From positions 248,001 through 312,000 of the forward strand of contig NZ_UIDD01000007.1 of assembly GCF_900497695.1 (NCBI RefSeq): a stretch of 64,000 nt of DNA, read 5' to 3'. The notes below the pieces were generated by a model that saw only the letters and a program-made list of their open reading frames with translations, had not been told where the DNA came from and ran no database searches. The first letter of the stretch is position 1. Each line of letters opens with the position of its first letter. Of this stretch, positions 26,688-35,153 are shown one piece after another. The position numbers and the translations under genes were made by a program. The stretch comes from Pseudomonas wadenswilerensis (GTDB lineage Bacteria; Pseudomonadota; Gammaproteobacteria; Pseudomonadales; Pseudomonadaceae).

Positions 26688-27443
26688 ATGAACCGCTCTA
26701 CCGAGCAACACCTGCAGGCCTTGGGCAACGACGGCTTCGTCTTGCTGCCGGGCGTGCTCGACAGTGCCCAGGTCAAGCTGCTGCGTCATGCCATCGACGG
26801 GCTCCAGGCGTTTCATTGGGACTACAGCGGCGGCCTGATCGAACACTACAAGTGCGTGTTCAACCGCGACCCGCTGTGGCTGGCGTTCCTCGACCTGCCC
26901 GGGGTGATCGAGCTGGCCGAGGCGGCGTTGGGTGAGGATTGCCATATCATCGGCCAGACCGCCTGGCGCTGTCATCCGGGCTACCAGGGCATGTCCTTGC
27001 ACCTGGACTACCTGATGATGGACGTTGCCCCGGCGCTGATGGCCGACCCGGCCTTCGAGCTGCCAATGCAGATCTGCACCGTGCAGTTGTACCTGGATGA
27101 CATCGACGCCGACCTGTGTCCGACCCGGGTGGTACCGGGCAGCCACAGGGCAGGGCGCGCGCCGCGCAAGAATGAGCAGAGCTGGCAGGGCCGTCCGCCG
27201 CAGGTGGTGCTATGCCAGGCCGGCGACGCCCTGGTGTTTCGCAGTGAGCTGTGGCACGCCGGCAGCGACAACCGCAGCGCAGACCGCAGCCGCTACCTGC
27301 TGCAGGTGCATTACGGCCGACGCATGGTCGCGCAGAAGTTCTCGCCCTACCTGCACTTTCAGTTCAACCCGGCGGTGCTGGCCGCTGCCACGCCACGCCA
27401 GCGCCGCTTGCTGGGCGAACACGCCGAAACCGAGTACGACTGA
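26688..27443 (+). CDS. Phytanoyl-CoA dioxygenase (PhyH) family protein
   Basis: A 251-residue Fe(II)/2-oxoglutarate oxygenase of the PhyH family. The facial triad can be traced: HLD in MSLHLDYLMMD (about residue 105) gives His and Asp, and WHAG near residue 190 gives the second His; Arg in DRSRYLLQVHYGRR would bind 2-oxoglutarate. Bacterial members hydroxylate small amino acids or other metabolites (for example ectoine). GGAGG just before ATG 26688 decides the start over an in-frame GTG at 26676. Its stop lies 3 bases from the converging universal-stress gene. Substrate unknown. Confidence 0.78.
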   Translation: MNRSTEQHLQALGNDGFVLLPGVLDSAQVKLLRHAIDGLQAFHWDYSGGLIEHYKCVFNRDPLWLAFLDLPGVIELAEAALGEDCHIIGQTAWRCHPGYQGMSLHLDYLMMDVAPALMADPAFELPMQICTVQLYLDDIDADLCPTRVVPGSHRAGRAPRKNEQSWQGRPPQVVLCQAGDALVFRSELWHAGSDNRSADRSRYLLQVHYGRRMVAQKFSPYLHFQFNPAVLAAATPRQRRLLGEHAETEYD

Positions 27444-27446
27444 GCC

Positions 27447-28343
27447 TCAGCTCGCCCCGCGGATTGCCAGCACGTTGCACAGCCGGTGTTCCAGCACGTG
27501 CTCGGTGGTGCTGCCGGTCAGGCGTTCGAGCAGCTTGCGCGGGTGGTTGCCCATCACCAGCACGTCGGCGCGGCTGTGGCTGACGAACTCGGCGATGCTG
27601 CGGGTAATCGGCGCCGACAAAAAGTGCTGGCGCTCCACGGGTATTGCGTGACGCTGGGCCAAGTGCTCGAAGGCCTTGTGGATCGACTTGCGTACATCAT
27701 CACCAAAGCCCGGCATGGTCACGGTCCCTGCGCCGAAGTCGGCGATATGGGTGTGGGCGCTGTCACACACATGCAACAGGTGCAGCTCGGCGTTGCACTG
27801 GCGGGCAAGGTCGGCCGCGGCTTCGATCACGGTTTCGTTGAGGTCGTTGTGCGGGTGCTCGGGGTGGGTCGGGTCGACGGCGGCAACGACAATACGTGGC
27901 AGCGGGCAATGCACGTCGGTTACCAGGTGCACCGGGCACGGGCATTCGCGCAGCAGTTGCCAGTCCAGCGGCGCGACCACCAGGCGCTTGAGCAGCGGTT
28001 CGTGTTGTACATCCTTGATCAACAGGTCGGGGTCGATCTCGGCGACCTGGGTCAAGGCCGCTTGAAGCACGTCTCGGGCCAGGATCACTTCGGTACTGAC
28101 GCGAATGCCGTTTTCATGCAGCAAGGTCGCCTCATCGGCCAGCCACTGGCGGTTGTCCAGCATCAGGGTGTCGAGGTGGTGTTCGTCGCCGCTCATCAGG
28201 CCGAGGGTGTCGATCTCGTCGATAAAGGCGCAGATATGCAAGGCGGCACCCGTGGCGCGGGCCAGGGCGGCGGCACGTTCCAGTGCCGGTGTGTGGCGCA
28301 GGTCGCAGCCGACCATCAGGAATAGGCGTTGGTACTGGCTCAT
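27447..28343 (-). CDS. Universal stress protein, two Usp domains
   Basis: A 298-residue tandem UspA-type protein, as in E. coli UspE. Domain 1 (about 1-140) starts FLMVGCDLRHTPALERAAALA; domain 2 (about 145-298) has VVAAVDPTHPEHP and ends in VLVMGNHPRKLLERLTGSTTEHVL, the ATP-binding G-x2-G-x9-G-S pattern. Expected to be a cytosolic stress- or anaerobiosis-induced protein; in Pseudomonas several such proteins are Anr-controlled. A GGAGGTG ribosome-binding site precedes the start. Confidence 0.88.
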   Translation of the reverse strand: MSQYQRLFLMVGCDLRHTPALERAAALARATGAALHICAFIDEIDTLGLMSGDEHHLDTLMLDNRQWLADEATLLHENGIRVSTEVILARDVLQAALTQVAEIDPDLLIKDVQHEPLLKRLVVAPLDWQLLRECPCPVHLVTDVHCPLPRIVVAAVDPTHPEHPHNDLNETVIEAAADLARQCNAELHLLHVCDSAHTHIADFGAGTVTMPGFGDDVRKSIHKAFEHLAQRHAIPVERQHFLSAPITRSIAEFVSHSRADVLVMGNHPRKLLERLTGSTTEHVLEHRLCNVLAIRGAS

Positions 28344-28391
28344 GGGGCACCTCCGGTAGCGTTGTGTTGCCAGCCCCCCCGTGCTTGAAGT

Positions 28392-29528
28392 CTAGTCCAT
28401 GGTGCTGCCCGAAGTGCCTGGCGGGTCCGGTGCAGGCTCCTCGGCCGGGCTGTCGACGGCCAGCGGCTGCGCCACCCAGCTCATGAACAGCTCGTAGCCC
28501 ACGGCCAGCACCACCGGGCCGATGAACAGGCCGATGATGCCGTTGGTCAGCATGCCGCCCAGGGCGCCGATCAACACCACCGGCATCGGTACGGCCACGC
28601 CGCGACCCAGCAGCATGGGCTTGAGGACGTTGTCGGCGAGCCCGGCAAGCAAGATCCAGATGACAAAGATCACCGTGCTGGCACTGACGCCGTCATGGGC
28701 CAGCACGTAGATCGCCACCGGCAGGGTGATCAACAACACCGGCAGCTGGGTGATGCCCAGCAGCAGCACCAGCAGGGCCAGCACCCCGGCAGCAGGAACC
28801 CCCATAATGACCAGGGCGACACCCACCAGCAGCATCTGGATGAAGGCGATGCCGACCACGCCCTGGGCTACGGCGCGGATGGTAGCGGTGCACAATGCGG
28901 CCAGTTGTTCGCCGCGCTGCGGGCCGGCGACGCGGGTGGCAATCGCCACCGCCGCGCGTTGGCCGGTTGCACCCTTGGCCATGATCAGGCCGGCGACGAC
29001 CAGGGCCACAAGGAACATCAGGATGCCCGAGCCAATCCCGGCCAGTTGTGTCAGCAGGGTCTTGCTCAGGCCTTTGAGGTGCGGCGCGACCTGGGTCGCC
29101 GCCCAGCTCAGGTCACTGCTGGCATGGGCCCAAATGCCGTACAGCGGCGCGCCGATCAGCGGCCAGTCACGGACGTTGGCCGGTGGCGGCGGGATTTCGA
29201 TGCGCTGATCCTCGAAGCCGGTGATGCCTTGTTGCACGGTGTCGGCCACCGAAGCGCCCAGCAGGCTCAGCGGCCCGATCAGGCAGGCCAGGCCGATGAT
29301 CACCAGGACGACGGCAGCCCAGCGCGGGCGCCCGCCGAGCCAGCCACCGAGGCGCTGACTCAGCGGATAGAGGGTGATCGCCAGGATCACCGCCCACAGC
29401 ATCAGGTTGAGGAACGGCTTGAAGATGTCGAAGCAGAACAGCACCAGCACGGCGATCAGCCCGGCGCGGATCAGCACGTCGAGCAGTTCCCGGGCAGTGC
29501 CCAGGTGAACCGGGCGATTATTGGCCAT
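28392..29528 (-). CDS. AI-2E family transporter (PerM/TqsA-type membrane protein)
   Basis: A 378-residue polytopic membrane protein with about eight helices: hydrophobic LIAVLVLFCFDIFKPFLNLMLW and ILAITLYPL at the N-terminus, and a C-terminal core with GILALLVLLLGITQLPVLL-like and VLIGALGGMLTNGIIGLFIGPVVLAV segments. The family exports or exchanges small molecules or ions; the AI-2 role in E. coli is not general. The start at 29528 (MANNRPVHLG) is used instead of an upstream in-frame codon in the pqiC intergenic gap. It lies 29 bases after pqiC on the same strand and may be its operon tail. Confidence 0.82.
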   Translation of the reverse strand: MANNRPVHLGTARELLDVLIRAGLIAVLVLFCFDIFKPFLNLMLWAVILAITLYPLSQRLGGWLGGRPRWAAVVLVIIGLACLIGPLSLLGASVADTVQQGITGFEDQRIEIPPPPANVRDWPLIGAPLYGIWAHASSDLSWAATQVAPHLKGLSKTLLTQLAGIGSGILMFLVALVVAGLIMAKGATGQRAAVAIATRVAGPQRGEQLAALCTATIRAVAQGVVGIAFIQMLLVGVALVIMGVPAAGVLALLVLLLGITQLPVLLITLPVAIYVLAHDGVSASTVIFVIWILLAGLADNVLKPMLLGRGVAVPMPVVLIGALGGMLTNGIIGLFIGPVVLAVGYELFMSWVAQPLAVDSPAEEPAPDPPGTSGSTMD

Positions 29529-29557
29529 GAGTGGGCCCTCGGGCAGGCGAGCGGGTT

Positions 29558-30103
29558 TCAGTGAACGGCCGGGCAACGGCTGGCACCGCCGCGGGCCGCC
29601 TGGCTGACCAGTTCGGTGAAACGCTTGAGGTTCTGTTGATGGGCCAGCACCAGTTCGTCGATGCTGGCGCCGGCCGGGCTCTGGATCACGCTGCGGCAGT
29701 TCAGCAGCGCGCTGCCGTTGCCGGCACGCAAACGCCAGCGGGCATCGAACAGGGCGTATTGCCCCGGCACCGAGTCAAAGCGCTGCACCTCCACGCGCAA
29801 GCCCAGACGCGGCTGGGCAGTGCTGCTGACGAACTGGTTGACCAGAGCATTGCGCAACTCGTCGGCGAGACTTGCGCCCCACCATTCGGTCTCGAGGATC
29901 GCCAGGCCGCTGTTGCCCTGGCGAATCACCACCTGCGGCCGATCGACCTGGGGCGGCACGCTGACCTGCTCCAGTTGCACATCGACACTGCTGGCCGGCA
30001 CCGGTTGCTGCGGGATCAGTGTGTGGTAGTGGATCGGGTCGCTGCGGCAGGCGGCCAGCAACACCGCCAGGCTCAACACTGCAAACGGGGAGGCATGCGC
30101 CAT
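29558..30103 (-). CDS. pqiC: PqiC-like lipoprotein (ABC-type transport auxiliary, DUF330)
   Basis: A 181-residue lipoprotein with a lipobox LAAC at about residues 16-19, followed by the short-chain PqiC/YmbA fold (HYHTLIPQQP, VSVPPQVDRPQVVIR, WWGASLADELRNALVNQF). PqiC is anchored in the outer membrane and completes the PqiABC bridge that moves lipids between the envelope membranes. It comes 16 bases after pqiB. A consensus AGGAG precedes the ATG. Confidence 0.82.
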   Translation of the reverse strand: MAHASPFAVLSLAVLLAACRSDPIHYHTLIPQQPVPASSVDVQLEQVSVPPQVDRPQVVIRQGNSGLAILETEWWGASLADELRNALVNQFVSSTAQPRLGLRVEVQRFDSVPGQYALFDARWRLRAGNGSALLNCRSVIQSPAGASIDELVLAHQQNLKRFTELVSQAARGGASRCPAVH

Positions 30104-30119
30104 GGGTGTGCTCCTGCGG

Positions 30120-31772
30120 TCAATTGCGCGACGAAGGTTTTAGCGAGTCAGCGGGTGCATCCTTGGGCCGGCCACGCAGCAGCGACTCGGGGTTGCGCCC
30201 CAGGTAATCGGCCAACTCGCGCAGCGAGCGCGACATGCGCCCCAGCTCGTCGAGGGTCTGGGTCAGCTGCTCACGCTGGGGCGAATCCTCGGCCAGGGTC
30301 GAGTTGGCCGACTGCAGGGTCTTGCTGACCTCCTGCAAGGTGCCCTGGACGCCCGGCAAGGTGCGGCTGTTGAACTGCTGCAAACCTTTGCGCAGCTCCA
30401 CCAGGTTGGCATCGAGGTTGTTGGCGATGCGCTCGATGGGCAGGCGGTTGAGCCGCTCGACCATGACCTGGAACTGCTCCTGCAGTTGCTCCAGGCTACC
30501 CGGCACGGTGGGGATGGTAATCGGCCGGGCCGTCGGGTCGAACACCACTTTGGGCGCCTTGGGGTCGAAGTCCAGGGCGATGTACAGCTGCCCGGTGAGC
30601 AGGTTGCCACTGCGGGCCTGGGCGCGCAGGCCGTTGTCGACGAAGGAGCCGAGCAACTGCGCGGCGGCCTTTTCGTCGTCGGGGTCGTGGTTCAGTGCCT
30701 TGAGCAACTTGGTGTGGGCCCGGCCCAGGCGTTGCGGATAGATGACGATGCCGACATTGACCGGGAAGGTGCGTTTTTCGACGTCGAAGTCGAGGTTCAC
30801 CGAAACCACCGAGCCGATTTCCACCCCGAGGAATTCCACCGGGGCACCGACCTTGAGGCCGCGCAGGGCCTGGTCGAAGCGCAGGCTCAGGTACTGTGCC
30901 TTGCCATGGGGCGGGGCGAGCGCCCGGGCGCGGTCGTCGAACAGCTCGAACTGGCGGTCTTCGGCGGCCACCTGATCGTCGGGGCTGTAGTCCGGGGCGC
31001 GAAAGGCGATACCGCCAACGATCACCGACGACAGCGACTCGGTGCGAAAGGCAAAGCCGTTGGCGCCGACTTCGACATCGACACCGCTGGCGTTCCAGAA
31101 GCGGGTGTTGTCAGTGACGAAGGCGTCGTTGGGCGAGTTGATGAACACTTCGATACTGACGCCTTTGCCGTTTTCATCCAGGCCGTAGGCGACCACCTGG
31201 CCCACCGGGATCTTGCGGTAGTACACCGGCGAACCGACCCCCAGCGAACCGAGATCGCTGGCGTGCAGGAAAAAGCGCTTGCCCGGTTCGCCATAGGTGA
31301 TCGGCGGTGGCGATTCGAGGCCGATGAAGGCCTTGGCGCGGGTGTTCGATTCGCCGGAGTCGGCGCCGATGAAATCACCGGACAGCAGGGTATCGATACC
31401 CGACACGCCGCCGGCGCCGATGCGTGCCCGCACCACCCAGAACTTGGAATCCACCCGGGTGAAATTGTCGGCCTGCTTGACCAGCTTGACCGTGGCGGTG
31501 ACGCTCTTCTGGTCCTTGCTCAACTCCACGGCGGTGACCTGGCCGATCACCACATTGCGGTACTTGACCGCGGTCTTGTTGGCTTCCAGGCCCTGACCGG
31601 TCTTGAAGGTGATCTCGATGGTCGGGCCTTGCTGCATGACGTTGTGCACCACCAGCGACAAGCCCACCAGCACCGCCACCAGCGGCACGATCCACACCAG
31701 CGAGATGCTGAAACGGCGGGTCTTGACCCCGGGCTGGCCGGGTTGTGGGCTGTCTTGGCGGGTATCAGTCAT
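30120..31772 (-). CDS. pqiB: Intermembrane lipid transport protein PqiB (three MCE domains)
   Basis: A 550-residue protein anchored by one N-terminal helix (SISLVWIVPLVAVLVGLSLVV, about 21-42). Three MlaD/MCE domains follow: ITFKTGQGLEANKTAVKYRN, VYYRKIPVGQVVAYGLDENG and APVEFLGVEIGSVVSV mark them. The C-terminus is a long helix region that forms the needle in E. coli PqiB (546 residues). It spans the periplasm to connect inner- and outer-membrane parts. Its start overlaps the end of the upstream pqiA gene by 8 bases. Confidence 0.88.
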   Translation of the reverse strand: MTDTRQDSPQPGQPGVKTRRFSISLVWIVPLVAVLVGLSLVVHNVMQQGPTIEITFKTGQGLEANKTAVKYRNVVIGQVTAVELSKDQKSVTATVKLVKQADNFTRVDSKFWVVRARIGAGGVSGIDTLLSGDFIGADSGESNTRAKAFIGLESPPPITYGEPGKRFFLHASDLGSLGVGSPVYYRKIPVGQVVAYGLDENGKGVSIEVFINSPNDAFVTDNTRFWNASGVDVEVGANGFAFRTESLSSVIVGGIAFRAPDYSPDDQVAAEDRQFELFDDRARALAPPHGKAQYLSLRFDQALRGLKVGAPVEFLGVEIGSVVSVNLDFDVEKRTFPVNVGIVIYPQRLGRAHTKLLKALNHDPDDEKAAAQLLGSFVDNGLRAQARSGNLLTGQLYIALDFDPKAPKVVFDPTARPITIPTVPGSLEQLQEQFQVMVERLNRLPIERIANNLDANLVELRKGLQQFNSRTLPGVQGTLQEVSKTLQSANSTLAEDSPQREQLTQTLDELGRMSRSLRELADYLGRNPESLLRGRPKDAPADSLKPSSRN

Positions 31773-32391
31773 CGGCCTGCTCCTTGTCGCGCTGCCAGAT
31801 CAGTCTAGGGTCGAAACTCATTGCCGCGAGCATGGTCAGCACCACCACCATGCCGAAAAACAGAATGCCCGGACGCGGTTCGATATCGCCCAGGGCCTGA
31901 AACTTGACCAGCGCCGCTACCAGGGCCACCACCAGCACATCGAGCATCGACCAGTAGCCGATCAGCTCGACGAAGCGAAACAGTCGCGCCCGTTGGCTCT
32001 GCGCCCAGGTGCTGCGGCGTTGCACGGTGATCAGCAGCAGGGCCAGGGCGACGAACTTGGTCGCCGGTACCGCAATGCTGGCGATGAAGATGATCAGGGC
32101 GATGTCCCAGGCGCCATGCTCCCAGAACTCCATGACCCCGCTCATGATGGTGCTGTCGGCGCCGCTGCCGAACAGCGTGGTGTTCATCACCGGCAGCAGG
32201 TTGGCGGGGATGTAGAACACCAGCGAGGCGATCAGGTAGGCCCAGGTGCGGGTCAGGGAATCGGGCTTGTGCGCATGCAGGGGGGCGCCGCAGCGTTCGC
32301 AGTCGTGCGGCTGGTTGCTGTTGTCGCAGGCCATGCCGCAGGCGTGACAGAGCACCAGGTTGAGCTCGGCGGCGCGCGGTGGGCGGCTCAT
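31765..32391 (-). CDS. pqiA: PqiA domain protein, second half (PqiA split gene)
   Basis: A 208-residue inner-membrane protein. It begins with a zinc ribbon (CHACGMACDN ... CERCGAPL) and is followed by four hydrophobic helices (YLIASLVFYIPANLLPVM, IALIIFIASIAVPATKFVALALLL). One PqiA domain. In E. coli a single 417-residue PqiA contains two such units; here the second unit is its own gene, with its start overlapping the stop of the first by 4 bases (ATGA type). It probably works with PqiB as the membrane partner. Confidence 0.85.
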   Translation of the reverse strand: MSRPPRAAELNLVLCHACGMACDNSNQPHDCERCGAPLHAHKPDSLTRTWAYLIASLVFYIPANLLPVMNTTLFGSGADSTIMSGVMEFWEHGAWDIALIIFIASIAVPATKFVALALLLITVQRRSTWAQSQRARLFRFVELIGYWSMLDVLVVALVAALVKFQALGDIEPRPGILFFGMVVVLTMLAAMSFDPRLIWQRDKEQADD

Positions 32392-32987
32392 GGCAGCAGG
32401 TCCCAGAGTTCGCGTATATCGCGCCCGGCGATGCGCAGTATCAGCAGGCTCAGCACTGCCAGCGCCACCAGGCCGATGCCCGGCAGCACATCGAGCATGC
32501 CGGCCAGCTTGAACACCGCGACCATGGCGCCGAGCAGGCACACTTCGAGCATGCTCCACGGGCGCAGGGTTTCCAGCCAGCGCATGCACAGGCTGAAGCC
32601 CGGGGCACGGCCGCCGGCCAGGGCAAAGCCCAGTACCCAGATCAACAGCAGCAGCTGGAACACCGGGGCGATGATGATCGAGATGGCCGCCACCAGGGCA
32701 ATAAAGGTGATGGGGCCGGTGGCCAGGGCCCGGACCGAGTCCCACAGGGTGGCGCTGTTGTGCAAGCCTTTGAGGCTGATGCTCATGATCGGGTAGAAAT
32801 TGGCGAACACCCAGAGGATCAGCGCGGTGACGCTCAGGGCCAGGCGTTGCTGCACGCTCAGGCCGTTATAGCGCTGCAGCACGGCGCCGCAGCACTGGCA
32901 CAGGGCTTTCTGGTGTTTGCCGAGGCTGACCTTCTGGTACACGCAATCGCAATGTTCGCAGATGATCAGCTGATGGGTATCCAGCAT
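32388..32987 (-). CDS. pqiA: PqiA domain protein, first half (PqiA split gene)
   Basis: A 199-residue inner-membrane protein and the first gene of the pqi operon. N-terminal zinc ribbon with CEHCDCV and CQCCGAVL pairs, then about four helices (LALSVTALILWVFANFYPIMSI, PITFIALVAAISIIIAPVFQ). Equivalent to the N-terminal PqiA unit of E. coli PqiA. The 4-base overlap with the next gene suggests the two halves are made together. In E. coli pqi genes are SoxRS-induced by redox-cycling drugs; no such operator was recognised here. Confidence 0.85.
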   Translation of the reverse strand: MLDTHQLIICEHCDCVYQKVSLGKHQKALCQCCGAVLQRYNGLSVQQRLALSVTALILWVFANFYPIMSISLKGLHNSATLWDSVRALATGPITFIALVAAISIIIAPVFQLLLLIWVLGFALAGGRAPGFSLCMRWLETLRPWSMLEVCLLGAMVAVFKLAGMLDVLPGIGLVALAVLSLLILRIAGRDIRELWDLLP

Positions 32988-33065
32988 GGCGCGCGCTCTG
33001 GCTGCGGGCGGGGACTAGCTCAATATAGTCGGCGCTGGCGCGGGACTGCGGATTATTTAACCTCT

Positions 33066-34031
33066 GAGGGAGCGGGCTTGCCGGCGCTTGTAATCCAGGC
33101 GCTGCCTGGTGTGCTGGTTGTGTTGGCCTCATCGCTGGCAAGCCAGCTCCCACAGTAGTGCTGTGTACGCCGGACTTGTGGGAGCTGGCCTTGCCGGCGA
33201 TCGAGCGCGTAGCGGTCGCAATCCAGGCGCCGCTTGATGTGTTGGCTGGGCTGGCCTCATCGCTGGCAAGCCAGCTCCCACAGTAGTGCTGTGTACGCCG
33301 GACTTGTGGGAACTGGCCTTGCCGGCGATCGAGCGCGTAGCGGTCGCAATCCAGGCGCCGCCTGATGTGTTGGCTGGGCTGGCCTCATCGCTGGCAAGCC
33401 AGCTCCCACAGTAGTGCTGTGTACACCGGACCTGTGGGAGCTGGCCTTGCCGGCGATCGAGCGCGTAGCGGTCGCAATCCGGGCGCCGCCTGATGTGTTG
33501 GCTGGAGCTCCCACAGTAGTGCTGTGTACGCCGGACTTGTGGGAGCCGGACTTGCCGGCGATCGAGCGCGTAGCGGTCGTAATCCAGGCGCCGCCTGATG
33601 TGTTGGCTGGAGCTCCCACAGTAGTGCTGTGTACACCGGACCTGTGGGAGCTGGCCTTGCCGGCGATCGAGCGCGCAGCGCTCGTAATCCAGGCGCCGCC
33701 TGATGTGTTGGCTGGAGCTCCCACAGTAGTGCTGTGTACACCGGACCTGTGGGAGCTGGCCTTGCCGGCGATCGAGCGCGAAGCGGTCGCAATCCGGGCG
33801 CCGCCTGATGTGTTGGCTGGGCTGGCCTCATCGCTGGCAAGCCAGCTCCCACAGTAGTGCTGTGTACGCCGGACTTGTGGGAGCCGGACTTGCCGGCGAT
33901 CGAGCGCGTAGCGGTCGTAATCCAGGCGCCGCCTGACGTGTTGGCTGGGCTGGCCTCATCGCTGGCAAGCCAGCTCCCACAATGGATGTGTGTACACCCA
34001 ACCTGTGGGAGCGGGCTTGCCCCGCGATGAG
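33066..34031. repeat. REP/BIME array, about eight tandem units of ~128 bases, no gene
   Basis: The 1 kb between pqiA and napC is a tandem array. Each unit holds two opposed REP arms (GGCAAGCCAGCTCCCACAG and TGTGGGAGCTGGCCTTGCC) plus a conserved spacer with GATCGAGCGCG-AGCGGTCG and a CGCCTGATGTGTTGGCTG tail. Left-arm starts fall at about 33132, 33261, 33389, 33507, 33610, 33717, 33832 and 33960. The units at 33507, 33610 and 33717 lack the same 23-base block. Open frames across it are products of the repetition, not genes. Confidence 0.92.
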
Positions 34032-34050
34032 GCCTGTGTGGCGCGCTGAG

Positions 34051-34647
34051 TTACCAACCCGGCACCCCGCGCATGTCCGGCAGCTTATGGGCAATGCCCT
34101 TGTGGCAATCGATGCAGGTCGCCTGCCCACTGGCCAGCGAGGTCGAGTGCATGGCTGCGGCACGCTTGCTCTGGCGGGTGAAATCCATGAACTCGAAGTT
34201 GTGGCAGTTGCGGCATTCGCGCGAGTCGTTGGCCTTGAGCCGCGCCCATTCGTGTTCGGCCAGCTCGCGGCGATGAGCGAGGAATTTCTCGCGGGTGTCA
34301 ATGGTGCCGAACAGCTTGCCCCAGACCTCCTTGGAGGCCTGCATCTTGCGCGCGATCTTGTGCGTCCACTCGTGCGGCACGTGGCAATCCGGGCAACTGG
34401 CGCGCACGCCGGAGCGGTTGCTGTAGTGGATGGTGTCCTTGAGCTCGACGAAGACGTTGTCGCGCATCTCATGGCAGGAGGTGCAGAATTTTTCGGTGTT
34501 GGTCACTTCCAGGGCGGTGTTGAAGCCGCCCCAGAAGATGATCCCGGCGACGAACCCGCCCAGGGTCAGAAAACCCAGGCTGTAGTAGACGCTTGGCCGC
34601 CAGAGAATGCCCCAGTATTCCTTGAATAGCCTGAACAGTGCTTGCAT
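34051..34647 (-). CDS. napC: Membrane tetraheme cytochrome c NapC
   Basis: A 198-residue NapC/NirT-family quinol dehydrogenase: N-terminal anchor (about 21-43) and four CxxCH heme sites, CTSCH (55), CPDCH (85), CRNCH (145) and CIDCH (178). It oxidises menaquinol/ubiquinol and passes electrons to NapB and NapA in the periplasm. It is the last gene of napEDABC and starts 9 bases after napB. The downstream side runs straight into the 1 kb REP array. Confidence 0.93.
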   Translation of the reverse strand: MQALFRLFKEYWGILWRPSVYYSLGFLTLGGFVAGIIFWGGFNTALEVTNTEKFCTSCHEMRDNVFVELKDTIHYSNRSGVRASCPDCHVPHEWTHKIARKMQASKEVWGKLFGTIDTREKFLAHRRELAEHEWARLKANDSRECRNCHNFEFMDFTRQSKRAAAMHSTSLASGQATCIDCHKGIAHKLPDMRGVPGW

Positions 34648-34656
34648 GGCGCCTCC

Positions 34657-35142
34657 TCAGGGTTTCTGCGCGGCGTTGGCATCGTCTTGCAGCAGCTTGT
34701 CGATGGTTTCGAAGCTGTTGCCCACCAGCGGCTGCACCTCTTTTTGCGCGACGTGGCACTGGGTGCAGAAGTAGCGCCGCGGCGATACCGCCGCCAGGGC
34801 CTGGCCATCGCGGTCCATATAGTGGGTGATGCTGATCATGGTCGCCTGGCTGCGCGCGCTGTTGGCGCGGCTATGGCAGGACAGGCACTTGTTGCCGTTG
34901 ATGTCGACCTGATAGCCACGAATGGTGTGGGGAATGGTCGGTGGCTGGTCGGGATAGTTGCGTTCGCGCTTGAGGTCCTTGTTCTCGTCGTTGGCCAGCG
35001 GCGGCGCCGGCATGCTCTGGGTCAGGGTACCGCCAGGGCGGCGACCGTCCGGACCTGGGGCATCGAGGGGGTAGTCGACCTCGGCGGCGACCACCAGGCC
35101 GATCACCGCAAACATCAGCAAGGGCAGGCTGCGAATAGGCAT
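34657..35142 (-). CDS. napB: Periplasmic diheme cytochrome NapB
   Basis: A 161-residue periplasmic cytochrome with a signal peptide (SLPLLMFAVIGLVVAA) and two hemes, CLSCH (86-90) and CTQCH (126-130), with the distal His in the PHTI and THYMDRDG regions. It is the small subunit that passes electrons from NapC to NapA. An upstream in-frame start overlapping napA is rejected since MPIRSLPLL gives a clean signal peptide; the gene starts 11 bases after napA. Confidence 0.92.
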   Translation of the reverse strand: MPIRSLPLLMFAVIGLVVAAEVDYPLDAPGPDGRRPGGTLTQSMPAPPLANDENKDLKRERNYPDQPPTIPHTIRGYQVDINGNKCLSCHSRANSARSQATMISITHYMDRDGQALAAVSPRRYFCTQCHVAQKEVQPLVGNSFETIDKLLQDDANAAQKP

Positions 35143-35153
35143 GACGGTTCTCC

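Noticed and set aside
33257..33857. Open frames of about 150 codons with repeated peptide blocks
   Set aside because: They are translations of the REP array; the repetition comes from the DNA units, not a protein.
33066..34031. CRISPR-like look of the regular array
   Set aside because: Units are about 128 bases with palindromic REP arms and conserved spacers; no short direct repeats with unique spacers and no cas genes.
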